Origin: Struthio camelus
Taxonomy: Eukaryota; Chordata; Aves; Struthioniformes; Struthionidae
Reading direction: 5' to 3'
DNA length: 64,000 bases
Assembly: GCF_040807025.1 (NCBI RefSeq)
Contig: NC_090946.1
Span: 5,436,001-5,500,000 of the forward strand
The position numbers and the translations under genes are program-made. Shown here piece after piece: positions 33,512-46,992 of the stretch. How positions within the stretch are numbered: the stretch's first letter is position 1; the number at the start of each line of letters is the position of its first letter. The notes beneath the pieces are model-generated. The model had not been told where the DNA came from. It saw only the letters and a list, made by a program, of their open reading frames with translations, and made no database searches.

Positions 33512-36500
33512 ATGGCCACCACCAGCCAGCTGCCCACCAGGGCACTGGGGCTGCTCCTGTGCATGCAGCTGTGCAGGGGTGAGTGCCTGCGTGTTCTCTG
33601 GGGCTGGGGTCGCCTGCCCTCATGCCCAGAGTGGGAGGTAGCCCTGGGGCTCAGGTGGCTACCATGGGCTGAGTTGGGTCACCACAGGGATGTGCGTGCC
33701 TGGCTCAAGCGGGCTTGCTCGTGAGACTGGTGGAGTCATCTCACTAGGGCAGCCTTTGAGGGCTCCCAGAGCCTGGGCTGTGCTGGGGATGGGTCTTCTA
33801 CTGATGCAGCTGAATGCTGGGCCCATGTGGCGGGATACATTCCCTGCCCTGTCCCCCTTGCATTGGGTGCCAGGTGTTGAAGGGCTGGGTATGGCCCTGC
33901 CTTTCTTCAAAGTGGGTGTCCTGCAGTGCCCAGGGCTTTTCCACCCACACGGCTATCCCTCGTGCCAAGGGTCGGGCTTGGAGCAGACAGTGGAGACTGG
34001 GAGAGCAAGGGACAGCCATGGGATGCACTCACCTGGGACAGGTGGACAGGGCAGGTTGTGATGGGCCCACGGGGTGCAACAATGGAGCTCAGTGCCCTCC
34101 TTTCTGGTCCCGCATGGGCACCCACAGGCACCGGGGAGCTGCGGCTGGTGGACGGAGGCAGCCGCTGCGAGGGCCGCGTGGAGGTGAAGCACGAGGGCCA
34201 GTGGGGCGCTGTGTGCAGCTATGACTTCACCTGGGTTGTCCGCGAAGCCTCCGTGGTCTGCAGGCAGCTGGGATGTGGCACTGTGGCAAGGACCTCCCCG
34301 TACACGCCGTTTGGGGCCGGGACCGGACGGATTTGGCTACAACCCATCTTCTGCAGTGGTACCGAGACAGCACTCCACAACTGCCGACACTATGGCTGGG
34401 GCCAGCATTACTGTGACCATGACAGGGACGTCGGAGTGACGTGCTCAGGTGTGGGATTGGGTGACCATGTTGGGGCACAGCCCCTTGGCTGTGCCGGGCC
34501 AGGAGAGGGCATGGTTCTGCCAAGGGCCTCCCCTCTGGGGCCTCCCCAGGCAGAGATGGGGTGAGGGAGTGGGACCGGGGCGCAGCACCCTCATGGCCTG
34601 CCTGCCCACATCTCTGATGCAGATGCCGTGGAGCTGAGGCTGGAGGTGGTCCCTGCGAGGGCAGGCTGGAGGTGAAGCTGCGGGGCCAGTGGGGAACAGT
34701 GGCGGATGATGAATGGGACATGGAGGACGCTGAGGTGGTGTGTCAGCAGCTGGGCTGTGGCTCAGCCCAAAGTGCCCCTGGCGTGACCCGCTTTGGGGAA
34801 GGGTCTGGACCAATTCATCTTGTACGGCCTGATTGTCGTGGTGACGAGTCTGCCCTTTGGGACTGCACAATCCCGGGATGGGGGCCGTACAATGGCCGCC
34901 ATGGCTGGGATGTTGGTGTGGTCTGTCAAGGTAAGACCTCTGTGGCGGCTCCGTACAGCCTTGCACCTGGGTCCAGTGGTGGCAGCAGTAAGGCTCTTGG
35001 GCAGCCCCGTCAAAAGCCTCCCAGTGGATCTAGAGGGACCCCCAAGAGACCCCAGGCTCTCTGCCCCAACAGGATTTGTGCGGCTGGTCGGCGGGGACGG
35101 CGCCTGCTCGGGCCGCGTGGAGGTGAGGCAGGGCCGTGCCTGGGCCACCCTCTGCGAGGGCCGTGTGGACCTCAACACCGCCCACGTCATCTGCAAGGAG
35201 CAGGGGTGCGGAGCAGCTCTGGCCGTCACCGGGGCGGCGCGCTTTGGGGCAGGAGCCGGGCCCATCTGGGACGGGGGCTTCGAGTGTGCAGGCAACGAAT
35301 CCCTCCTGTCCACCTGCGCCCGACGACTGCCCCACGGCCAGCGCTGCAACCACACCAGCGACGCCGGCGTCGTCTGCTCCCGTAAGAGCACGCAGTGAGG
35401 GGCAGAGGCTGCAGATGGGGGCTGCGGGGAGATGGGAAGTGGGCACAGGGTGGTCCTGGGCAGGGATGGGCGGAGAGGCTGCGGGCTGCCTTGTGGCAGC
35501 CCCCAGGGTGCCGGCAGGCAGAGGGGTCGGGGCAGGCAGAGGGCTGCCGTGCCTGCATGACCCCACCGTCCTATGGGGACAGCGCTCGGCACCGGGGCCC
35601 GTCGCCTCCAGCGCCCTTTCTCCATCGCAGCCTACACGGGCTTCAGGCTGGCCAACGGCAGCACGGCGTGCGCAGGGCGAGTGGAGGTGGAGGCGCGGGG
35701 CACCTGGGGTGCCCTCTGCGACGCCGGCTGGGACGAGCCCGACGCCCACGTGCTCTGCCACCACCTCGGCTGTGGCTTTGCCACCTCTGTGCCCCGCGGA
35801 GGGTCTTTTGGGGCAGGCACCGGCCCCGTGTGGCGCGACACCTTTCACTGCAGCGGCAGCGAGTCCCACCTGGCAGAGTGCCCTGCCACGGCGCTGGGCA
35901 TCCCCGCCTGCTCGCCAGGCCACACTGCCACCGTCCAGTGCTCAGGTGCGTGTGGGGCGGGCAGCAGCGGCCACGAGGGCCTCCTGGCGGGCAGGGCACC
36001 GGGCACCCCAACACTGCGGGGTCCCACTCCCTGGGTTGCCACTGCCACCAGGAGCTGTGGGGCGCAGGGCGCGTCTCGGGCAGCACGGCCATTTCAGGCC
36101 AAGGGGAGGGCTGAGGCAGGTGCAGAGCAGGAGGGAGCCCGCCTAGAGGAGGGCAGTGGCGCCGGGCTGTCCCCCTCCGTGCCGGGGGCTCCGCGGCCCC
36201 CCCGGTGCTGCCATCTGCCCCGGTGCTGCTGCAGCCACGCCAGGGAGGGATGTGGCGGGCGCTCTCTGCTCTGCCCCACCGCCCCGGCCCCGCTGGCAGC
36301 CCTCGGAGGGCTCGCCGGCCATCGACGCCGCCTCTGGGCTGGCGGGGCCGGGGGCGGGCGGGGCCCTGCGGGCAGGCCCAGCCCCCAGCGCTCCCCGCAG
36401 CCCCCTCAGGACATGTGCCCTCTCGGAGGGACCAGGTGGCGCTGAACCCCTGCGGCTGGTGGACGGGGAGAGCCGCTGCGACGGGCGCCTGGAGATGGCC

Positions 36501-39500
36501 CTGGGCGACGCCTGGGGCCCGGTGCTGGCCGAGCGGTGGGACGCGAGCGGCGCCACCGTGGTGTGCCGGCAGCTGCGGTGCGGCGCGGCGGAGCAGGCCT
36601 ACGCCGCCCCGCTGCTGGGACCAGCGTCGAGCCGCGTGGGGCTGAGCGGGCTCCGGTGCGCAGGCACGGAGGCTCGCCTGGCCCACTGCAACGCCACGGC
36701 CGCCACGGCTGCACCGGCGGGCCACGCCCACCAAGCGGCCGTGTCTGCTCGGGTGAGTGTGCCGGGAAGGGCCCCGGGGCCCTGGGGCACCGCCCGCACC
36801 AAAGGGGCTGCCCCAAGCCGGGCTGTCTCCCGCTGCAGGCAGCCGGCGCCTACGGCTGGTGAGCGGCCCCGGCCGCTGCGCCGGCAGAGTGGAGCTCTAC
36901 GTCCGGGGCGCCTGGAGCAGCGTCTGCCAGGACTCGTGGCACCTGTCCGACGCCGCCGTCGTCTGCCGCCACTTGGGCTGCGGCCAGGCCCTGGCAGCGC
37001 CCGCCTCGGCCCGCTACGGCCGCGGCTCGGGGCCGCTGTGGCTGGGCGCTGGTGGCTGCTCCGGGGCCGAGGCCACGCTCTGGCACTGCCCGGCCCCGGC
37101 CCCGGCCCCGGCCCCGGCCCCGGGGCAGCGCGGGTGCAAGCAGGGCGCCGGCGCAGCAGCCGTCTGCTCAGGTCAGCACCGCCCTCCACCGGGGCCGGCG
37201 CCAGCGGCACTCTGGCAGCGGCCGTGGGGCCAGCCCTCCCCACTCGCCTCCCTGCCCACCTCCCAACACCCTGGGCACTGCCGGCGGGCAACGCGGCGCC
37301 TCGGCCCCGCCGATGTGGGCTCCTCTCGCTGCCTGGGGGAAGCGCTCGGGCTGGCGGGGCTGTGTGCCCGATGCCAGCTGAGCTGCCACCTCCGTGCTTG
37401 CCCCTTGCAGAGCTCACAGCCCTGCGGCTGGTGGGCGGCAGCGGCTGCGCCGGGCGCCTGCAGGTCTTCTACAACGGGACGTGGGGCAGCGTGTGCGCCA
37501 ACGGCACCAGCCGCGCCACAGCCGCCGTGGTGTGCCGGCAGCTGGGCTGCGGGGCCGGGGGCAGCCTGGCGGCCGTCCCCGCAACCCCCCAGGCCGGGGG
37601 CCCCGCCTGGCTGGCCTGGGTGCAGTGCGGCGAGGGGGCCGACTCCCTCTGGCGCTGCCCCTCCGCCCCCTGGCACCTGCACCACTGCCGCTCCCCCGGG
37701 GACACCCACATCACGTGCCACGGGCAGCCTCCAGCCAACAGCGCGACTCCCACGCCAGCCCCCACCACCGCCTGCCCCGCCGGCGCAGCCTGCACAGGTA
37801 GCTCTGCCCGCCCAGGCCAGCACCGTGGCCCCACGCACCCTCCCGCTCTGGCCGCTGCAGTCCAGGGCAAGGCCAGCACCTCTGGCAAGGACAGACCTGC
37901 TGCTGGCCTGCTGCCACCCCTCCGCCCAACACAGGGCTTGACCCCAGGCCAAAGGGTGCCCTCCTTGGCCTCCCTGTCCCGGCAGCCACTCCCCTGCATC
38001 CCCCCCAGGCATCCACTCCTCCTCTGGACAATGCAGCATGCCAGAGGCTCCACGGCCTCCCTCCACCTCCACCGCCTTTCCATGTCCTCACAGGTGCCCC
38101 CAGGAACCCCCCAACACCTGCTGGGGCCATGCCGCTGACCACCGTCCTCTGCATCGTCCTGGGGACCCTTCTGTGCCTGGCCCTGGGGGCCCTTGCTGTG
38201 CAGGCATGGCGCTCCATGGCTCGGCGCACAGGTGAGTCCCACCGGGGGTCTCTGCGGCTGAAGCTACCAGGACGAGGGGTCCCGGCAGAGCCAGAGAGGC
38301 CTGGGGGCTGCTTATGTCTCCTGGCACTGCCCGGCCCAGCTGCACAGGCTGGGACAGGCACAGCAGAGCAGGCCAGAAGGCCAGTGCAGAGCTAGGGCAG
38401 GACCCGGCACAACATGGGCACCACGCAGGGGCACCACAGCCACTCCGATGACAGGGCAAAACCCCTATGGGGCTGGGCCACAGGGTTATCATGGGGAGAG
38501 CTGGTGACCTCCAGCATCCCACGCGCTGCACCCACGGCCTCGGGTTATCACTGCCCTTCATTTCCAGGCCCCCGCAGAGCTGCAGATACACTCTCAGAGG
38601 CAGAGGCCGTCTATGAGGAGCTCGACTACACCCTGACACCCGAGTACCAGCAGGTCCCCAGTGGCTCAGGTGTGTGCACCCTGGGCCTGACAGCCAGTGG
38701 CGCGTTGAGGCCCCCACGCAACCAGCTCAGCAGCCCGGCAGGGAGCCTGCCCACGTGCTGGCCACAGGGAGGGAGCTGCAGCAAGGGGGCCTCCTGGCCA
38801 GCGGCAGTCCTCGCTCTGCCAAGAGGACATCCTGTCCCCGCTGCTGGCCAGGCCATGGGGCCACACACCCTGCCATAACACCCCTTCTCCAGCCTCACCA
38901 TCGCAGGGCTCAGGGACCAAGCTGCCCTATTACACCCAGCACAGCATGGAGGACAGCAACCCCGGGACTGCCGCAGGTACAGGGCCGGGGTGCAGGACCA
39001 GGCTGCCACGCACCCACAGGGGCAGCCCTCACACCGCAGCTGGTACCGGCACACACCTCATGCAGTGGGCAGGGCAGCACCTCCCCTTGGTCCTTTGCTG
39101 GGCCGCCTCTTGGAGTTGGGGACCGAGTGTCAGGGATGGTGGCTCCAGCCGAGAGCTGGCGGCCTCACAGAGCAGGCCCCAACGTGGGCATCCCCGGCAC
39201 CGTGGCCGGTGGGGGCTGGCGTCACTGGAGCCCGGGCTTGGCCTCGCTTTCACTCTCTGCTGTCTGATGCAGACGTCCCTGGCCTGACCAGGCACGAACC
39301 CCCGGATGGGTACGATGATGCCTCCACCGTGCTGGAGCCAGGAGAGGCCGCTGCTCCGGGGTCAAGTGACGGAGGTGTGTGCGAGGCTGCGGCACTGGGA
39401 GGTAAGAGGTGTCGCAGCTGGCACAGGCAGCTCTGCCGTGACAAAGGCCATACTGTCCCTTTGGCAGAGCCAGCTCCCCTGCACTTTGCCGGGGAGATGG

Positions 39501-39716
39501 GCAGCACGGGGGCATGGAGGAAGCCCTGGCCGGGGCCTGGCATCTGGGGCATGAAGCAGCACCTGCCAGGCACTGGCCTTGCTGTCCACAGCGGGGAGAC
39601 AGCCCTCCCTCAGCCCCCTAGAGCCGCCCGCAACCGCCACAGACGCCCTGGCCTCAACACACAGTGACACGGGCTACGACGACGTTGGCATTGGTAGTCT
39701 CAGGACGTCTCTCTGA
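33512..39716 (+). CDS. WC1/CD163L1-like SRCR receptor, copy 4; two domain exons frame-disrupted (possible pseudogene)
   Basis: Exons: 33512-33578, 34128-34448, 34623-34930, 35073-35381, 35631-35945, 36436-36752, 36839-37171, 37411-37797, 38094-38231, 38568-38669, 38914-38976, 39273-39401 (or 39374), 39592-39716. It is the duplicate of copy 1: the same seven-base loss in the SRCR2 exon and the same one-base loss at the end of the SRCR5 exon are present, so both lesions predate the duplication. Everything else (promoter, splice sites, other domains, transmembrane and tail exons) is preserved. Differences from copy 1 include Gly for Glu at the start of SRCR1 and a patch in intron 12 (39402-39590) that matches unit 2 instead of copy 1. 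It could encode a five-domain receptor by skipping both damaged exons, or be a pseudogene. Confidence 0.75.
37090..37125 (+). repeat. Coding hexanucleotide repeat (ccggcc)n in SRCR6, copy 4
   Basis: Five ccggcc units, as in copy 1. Confidence 0.9.
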
Positions 39717-39950
39717 GGACAGCAAGGCTGCCCCACAGCAGTCCCTGAGGACACGTGCGACACAGTAGGGCTCTGCCCCTGCGGAGCCACAGCCTGGCCA
39801 TGGTGGGGATCACCCGCTCAATGTATAGCCCACTGGGGCCTGATGAGGACTGCGGGCACAGTGGGGAACTGCCTCCAGCCTCCCTCCCACGCAGCCCTTC
39901 AGCACTACCTGAGTTTCTGTACACTTCCCCTGGGACTGTCTCGCTTTGCG

Positions 39951-39956
39951 ATTAAA
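39951..39956 (+). promoter_or_regulatory. Poly(A) signal of copy 4 (attaaa)
   Basis: attaaa 235 bases after the stop codon. Confidence 0.7.
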
Positions 39957-40889
39957 AGCCCACAAGTGCTTGGAGGCTCGGCTCCAGGGCCAGTGCTCTT
40001 CTGCGAGAGCCCTCAGTCAATTGCTGCTCTGCGCCTGGTCCCTGGTGTCTGTACGCAGTGGGAAAGTGCCCCCGCTTGGGCACAGCGGCTGTTGGTTGTG
40101 CTGCATCTGGGAAAAGTGTGCCCGCGTGGGAGGTGAGCTTCCCCTGGGAGAGAGAAGGATGCCCAGCAGCTGTGAAGCGACTGTGGGCAGGCACTTGCCA
40201 CCCTCGCCCCTGCCCTGGCAGAGGGCTCTGCCATGTGGGATGGAGGGAAAGTGCTGGGGTGGCACCAGGTGCTGGCCAGTGCCCTGCCCTTGCCTGGGTG
40301 CTGCTGCCAGAACTTAGAGGAGGTCAGAGAGGCCTGTAAGTCATGGCTGGGCTGAACAGCTTGGCCAGCACAGCCAGGCATGAGCAAAGGTCCCCTTGGC
40401 TCCCAAAGCCACCCCCACGATTACCGCAGATGCTGAACTGGCTGCCATTCCAGGCACTGTGTTGGAGAGAAACGAGGGTGCGGGGTTGGGGTCATGGCTC
40501 ATTCACCAGACACACACCAGGAGTGTCATTGTCCCATGTCCCCGCTGCAGTCAGTGTGGAGAAAGGGGCCCTGTAGAGTGGGAGGTAGGACGCAGGTCCA
40601 GGCTGGGCTGAAGCGCCCCGGGCGCTGTCTCCCTCTGCCCTCCCCGCTCTGTACCTCCCCCTGGACTTGCAGGGAGCAGCATCTGGCAGCTCAGCAGTGG
40701 CATTGCCCACCCCAGGCCTATGCCACTCAGGGTAAAGAAGCCCTTTGTCTCTCTGCACGGCCTGGAAGGCCTTGGAGAGGCCAGGGCTTTCCAGAGCCTT
40801 TTCTCTTGTGCTGAGGAGTAAGTGCATCTCTACAGGGCCAACAGCATGCCACAACTCACTTTGCCCTGCACTGGGCCTTGTCTTCACAG
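39957..40889. other. 3' flank and type A spacer, units 4/5
   Basis: Common 3' flank, then the type A spacer from 40280 (matches 1-610). No gene recognised. Confidence 0.6.
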
Positions 40890-42641
40890 CATCACAGAAT
40901 GGTTGAGGTTGGCAGGGACCTCTGGAGATCATCGAGTCCAACTCCCCTGCTCAAGCACGGTCACCTCCAGCCCATTGCCCACGACCCTCTCCACACACCG
41001 CTGCAATAACTCCAAGCAGGGACACTCCACAACCTCGCGGGGCAACCTGCTTCGTCAGTGCTCTGGCACCCTCACACCAAACAAGTTTTTCCTCCTCTCC
41101 AGATGAAACTTCCTCTGTTTCAGTTTGTGCCCATTGCCTCGTGTCCTCTCAGTGGACACCTCTGACAAGAGCCTGGCCCCATCCTCTTGATGGGATTCAT
41201 AACCACCTATAAGATCCCCCCTCAGTCTTCCGCTCTCCGTGCTGAACAGCCCCAGCCCAGAACTGCACACAGCACCCCCATGCTGCACCCGCTAAGGAGC
41301 ACGTGGGGCCTCCCCAGGCATGAGTTGAGGGCAAGGATCACCTCCCTCGACCTCCGGCCAACACTCTAATGCAGCCCTGCACACCGTTGGCCTTCTTGGC
41401 CATTGGGGTCAGCTTGTTCTCCACCAGGCCTCCCTGCTCCTTCTATGCACACCTGCTTCCCACTACCTCAGCCCCCAGCCTATACCGGTGCTGGGGGTTG
41501 TCCCTCCCGGGCTGCAGGCCTCTGCACTTCCCTTCACTCAACTTCAAGACGCTCCCCTCTGCCCATCGCTCCACCCTGGCCAGCTCCCGCAGAATGGCAC
41601 CTCTGCCCTCTGGCCTAGCAGCCACTCCTCCCACCTTTGGCTCATCAGCAAACTTGCTGCCAGCGCCCTCTCTCCCTTCCTCCAAGTCACTGAGCAATAA
41701 CTTGAACTGTACTGCACCCACTCTTCACCCCTGGAGCACACCACGAGGGGATACACGCCGATCCACCTCAACTCTGTCCCGCTCTGCACAACCCTCTGAG
41801 CTCTGCCATACAGCCAGCTTTCAAGACACCACCCTCTCTGCTCCTCTCACCCACACTTCCTCAGCTTCCCTATGAGGATGTGAGGCGAGACAGGGTCCAA
41901 AGCCTTTCGCTAGTCAAGGGACACAGCATCCACTGCTCTCTCCTCATCTACCCAGCCTGGCGTCTCATCACAGAACGCTCTCCGGTTGCTTAAGCAGGAT
42001 TTCTCCCCCATTCACTCCATGCTCACTGCTCTGGATCACTTCCTTAGCTGCCAAATGCTTGGAAATGGTGTCCAGGATGAGCTGCTCCATCACCTTTCCA
42101 GGCCTCGAGGTGAGGTTGCCCGACCTGCAGTTCCCTGCACCCCGCTTCTTGCCCGGTGGGAAGACTCACTCCAGTCCGACATTTGCTTTCTTCCAGGCCT
42201 CAGGCACCTTCCGTGATCGCTAAGCCCATCCTCCTCCAGCAAGGCCAAGTCTGCCTTTCGCCAGGCTTTCTCCCTGCTCTCCAGCACCCGGGAGTCCCGA
42301 GGTAAAGACCACTCTTGCCAGTAAAGACTGCACCAAAGGCCGCACTCAGCATCTCTGCCTTTTCTGTCTCCTCTGGCACCACCACCCTTGCCCCGTTCAC
42401 CAGCAGGCCCACCGTTTCCCTACTCCTCCTTTTGTCACCCAGCTATTTTAAGAAGCCCTCCGTGTTGTCCTTCACATCCGTCGCCACATTCAACTCCCAG
42501 CGGGCCTTGGCCTTCCAAGACCCACCCCTGCCTCCTTGCACAACCTCCCTTTCTTCCTCCCAGGTTGCCTCAAGCTGCCTCCACACCAGCCCTTCTTCAC
42601 GTTTGGCGAGTTCTCCCAAGCAAAGCCAAGCTGGGAAACTG
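40890..42641 (-). mobile_element. Old, 5'-truncated CR1 LINE fragment, unit 5 (type A)
   Basis: Close match to 611-2360 and 11100-12849, with a two-base gain near 42241 shared with unit 6. Minus-strand ORF2 pieces are decayed. Confidence 0.85.
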
Positions 42642-42881
42642 ACGTCGTGTGGCATTGCAGTGCTGGAAGAGTGGTTCCAGTGATGAGCAGCTCCTACCAC
42701 ATCTGGCTTCATTTGCAACTGGCTTTGCTTCTTGTTGGCTTACAGTACAAACAGCAGTGCAGAGCACACGTGGTGAGGGAGCTCCTTAGGCCTCTCTCAC
42801 AGAATCACAAAATCACAGAATCGTTGAGGTTGGACTAGATGATCTCCAGAGGTCCCTTCCAACCTCCCTGCTCAAGCAGGG

Positions 42882-45804
42882 TCCTCTAGACCATATTGCC
42901 CAGGATCACATCCAGACGGGTTTTGAAGATCTCCAGGGAAGGAGACTCCACTACCTCTCTGGGCAACCTGTGCCAGTGCTCACTCACCCTCACAGCAAAA
43001 AAGGTTCTTCCTCTTCTTCAGATGCAACTGCCTGTGGTTCAGTTTCTGCCCCTTGCCTCTTCTCCTGTCACTGGGCACCACAGAGAAGAGACTGGCCTCA
43101 TCCTCTTCACACTCCCCCTTCAGATACTTGCACACGTTGATGAGATCCCCTCTCAGTCTTCTCTTCTCCAGGCTCAACAGGCCCAGCTCTCACAGCCTTT
43201 CTGCAGAGGACACATGCTCCAGTCCCCTCATCCTCTTTGTAGCCCTCCCCTGCACTCTCGCCACTAGTGCCATGTCTCTCTTGCACTGGGCAGCCCAGAA
43301 GTGCACACAGTACTCCAGCTGAGGCCTCCTCAGGGCTGAGGAGACGGGCAGGATCACCTCCCTCCACCTGCTGCCAACACTCTTCCTCATGCAACCCCAG
43401 CATACCCTTGGCCTTCTTGGCCACAAGCCCACATTGCTGCCTCATGCTTCACTTGTTGTCCACCAGCACTCCCAGCTCCCTCTCTGCACACCTGCTTTCC
43501 AGCAGGTCAACCCCCAGCCTCTACTGGTGCCTGGGCTTATTCCTCCCGAGGTGCAGCACCCTGCACTTGCCTGGGTCGAACTTCAGCAGGTTCCTCTCCG
43601 CCCAACTCTCCAGCCTGGCCACGTCCCTCTGCATGGCAGCACAGTCTTCTGGTGGGTCAGACACTCTCCCCAGCTTTGGATCATCAGCAAACTTGCTGAG
43701 GGTGCACTCTGTCCCTTCAGCCAGCTCCTCGATGAAGACATTGAACAAGACTGGAGCCAGCACTGACCCCTGGGGGACACTGCTCTCTACAGGCCTCCAA
43801 CTAGACTCTGCGCCACTGACCACAGTCCTCCGAGCTCTGCCATCCAGCCAGTTCTCAAGCCACCTCACTGGCCACTCCTCCAACCCACACTTCCTCAGCT
43901 TGCCCACGAGGATGTCATGGGAGGCAGCGTCCAAAGCCTTGCTGAACTCCAGGCAGACAACAGCCACTGCTCTGCCCTCATCTCCCCAGACACTCATCCC
44001 AGCAGACAAGCCTAGCACATTGCTCAAGCATGATTTCCCTTTGCGGAATCCATGCTCACTACTCCTGATCACCTTCTTGTCCTCCACATGCTTGGTGAGG
44101 ACCTCCAGGATGACCTGTCCCTTCACCTTTCCAGGGATGGAGGGGAGGCTGACAGGCCTGGCCCTTTGGGAAGACTGGCGTGACACTGGCTTTCTTCCAG
44201 TCCTCAGGCACCTCTCCTGATCTCCAGGACCTTGCCAAGATGATGGAGAGTGGCCTAGCAATTACATCCGCCAGCTCCCGCAGCACTCGTGGGTGCATCC
44301 CTTCGGGGCCCATGGATTTGCGGATGTCAAGTTTGCACAAACGAGCTCTAAGCCCATCCTCCTCCACCAAGGGAAGGTCTTCTTTTCTCCAGACTTCCCC
44401 TCTTGTCCCCAGGCTCCGCAATTCCTGAGGACTGGCCTTAGCAGTAAAGACTGAAGCAAAGGCAGCATTCAATAACTCTGCCTTCTCTCTAGCCTTCGAC
44501 ACCAGGGCACCCGCCCCATTCAGCGGCAGGCCCACATTTTCCCTAGGCTTCCTTTTGCTATGGATGTATTTGAAGAAGGCCTTCTTGTTGTCCTTGACAT
44601 CTCTTGCCAGATTTAATTCCAACTGGGCCTTAGCCTTCCTTCTCGCATCCCTGCACACTCTGACAACGTCCCTATAGTCCTCCCAAGTGGCCTGTCCCCT
44701 TTGCCACATTCTGTAGACTTCCTTCTTCTGTTGGAGTTTGGCCAGGAGGTCCTTGCTCATCCACGCTGGTCTCCTGCCCGCTTTGCTCGACTTCTTCCTC
44801 AGAGGGATGCACCGATCTTGAGCCTGGAGGAGGTGATGCTTGAATATTAACCAGCTTTCTTGGACCCCTCGTCCTTCTAGGGCCCTACCCCATGACAGTC
44901 CCCTAAGTAGGTCCCTCAAGAGGCCAAAGTTAGCTCTCCTCAAGTCCAGCATCGCAATCCTACTCATTGCCCTGCTCCCTCCTCACAGGATCCTGAACTC
45001 CACCATCTCATGGTCACTGCAGCCAAGGCTGCCCCCAACCTGCACATCTCCAACTAGACCTTCTTGGTTTGTTAGTACAAGGTCTAGCATTGCACCTCTC
45101 CTTGTTGGCATCTCCACCACCTGGGTCAAGAAGTTCTCCTCAATGCTCTGCAGGAACCTCCTGGACTCTTTGTGCCTAGCTGTGCTGTCTTCCCAGCAGA
45201 TGTCAGGGTGCTTGAAGTCTCCCATGAGAACTAGGGCCTGTGATCGTGAGGCTACTGCCAGCTGTCTGTAGAAGGCCTCATCGACAACTTCCTCCTGATC
45301 AGGTGGCCTGTAGTAAACCCCCACAGCAGTGTCACCCATGCTAGCCTGCCCTTTAAGCCTTACCCATAGGCTCGCAACTTGCTCTTCATCCACCCCCCAC
45401 CCCAGGCAGAGCGCCATACATTCTAGTTGCTCCCTCACATAAAGGGCAACTCCACCACCTCGCCTTCCTGGCCTGTCTTGCCTAAAAAGCACAGAGCCGC
45501 CCATGACAGCATTCCAGTCACGTGAACTATCCCACCATGTCTCTGTAACTGCAATGAGATCATGGTCCTGCAACCGCACACAGATCTCTAACTCTTCCTG
45601 TTTATTCCCCATACTGCATGCATTGGTATACAGGCGTTTCAGAGAGCCAGTCAAGCACGCAGGCTTCCCAGGAGAGGTGCAAGAAGATCCTCCATAGCCA
45701 TGTTCCATGCTGTCTCCCCTGGCTGTATGCACCCGCTGGAGGCATCCTGACTCGAGCGGTGTTTTACTGACTCCCCTGCCACTATACCACTCCCCTTCCC
45801 CCAT
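42882..45804 (-). pseudogene. CR1 ORF2 (endonuclease and reverse transcriptase), copy B, broken
   Basis: Endonuclease frame 45804-44983, then reverse transcriptase pieces 44967-44059 and 44261-43521, with the same stops and frame change as copy A. Small changes such as Lys to Glu in MGPEGMHP distinguish it. Confidence 0.8.
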
Positions 45805-45809
45805 CTCGC

Positions 45810-46992
45810 CTAGTTTAAAGCCCTCCTTACCAGGCTGGCCAATTTGTTGGCAAAGACGCGCGTGCCCCGCTTGGTAAGGTGGATCCCGTCGCTCCCCATC
45901 AGCTGTTGATCTTCAAACAGGGTCCCATGGTCATAGAAACCAAAGCCCTGTTGCCAACACCAGCGGCGCAGCCAGTTGTTAACTTGGAAAACTCGTCTAC
46001 TCCTCCTCCCATCCTTTCCTCTCACAGGCAAGATTGAGGAGAAAACGACCTGGGCTCCGAGATCTTTCACCACCATTCCCAGAGCTCTGAAGTCCCATTT
46101 GATGGTTTCCAATTTGCCTTTTGTGTCGTTAGCGCCCACATGGCAGAGCAGCAGAGGGTAGTAGTCCGATGCACGGACAAGCCTTGGCAGCCTTTCCATG
46201 ACGTGTCTTCTTCGAGCCCCTGGCAGGCAGCAAACCTCTCTGGACAAGAGGTCAGGTCGGCAGATAGGTGCCTCTGTCCCCTGCAGCAGGCAGTCACCCA
46301 CAACAATCACTCGCCGCTTCTTCCGGGGGTTCCTGCACGGCACAGGCTCTGCCAGGCCAGTTGCCTCCCTTGGAGCCATGCCCAGCTCCTCCTCAGCTTG
46401 GAGGGTGCTCAACTTGTTCTTCAAGGGTACGTCTTGAGGAGGAGCAAGAGCCTTTCTGCTTTTACGAGAGGTCACCAGCTTCCAGCCCTCTTCAACAGCG
46501 ATATGATGCACCTTTACACACGGTACAGAGCCCTCCGACAACTCCGCTGCACTGGGGGTGGGGGGTGGGGGGGGGGAACTCCTGGAGCTGCACAGTCTCC
46601 GAGAATACCCTGTCAATCTCCTGCTCATCCTCTCCGATGCTACGCAGCCTACTAACTTCCTCCCGTAACTCCTTTATCTGGCAATGCAACTGGTCAACCA
46701 CAGCACACCTCATGCAGGAGAGCTGACTGTCAGCCCAGGCCTCACGGAGAGGCCCCAGGCACTCCCTGCAGCCTGACACCTGCAGAGCTGCATCTGCTGT
46801 CTGAGGGTCTGTCGGGGTTGAAGCCTCAGACACAGCCGTTGCAGCACCTCCAGCAGCCACTGGGGAACATGCTCTGCAGCGTGTCATGACCGTGCCTGGG
46901 GAAGGACACACCACTGTGCAAACTAGAGAGGTGCCTTTGCCTTCTGGCACCCTTCTGCACAAACTGCTGCACAAACTGCTGCATCTGCTCAC
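45810..46992 (-). pseudogene. CR1 ORF1, copy B, frame broken at poly-G tract
   Basis: Same protein as at 16018-17199, but the one-base longer G run splits the frame into an N-terminal part (46992-46492) and a C-terminal esterase-like part (46628-45810). Copy A has nine Gs and a continuous frame, copy B ten. This is slippage-type damage or a sequencing ambiguity. Confidence 0.8.
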
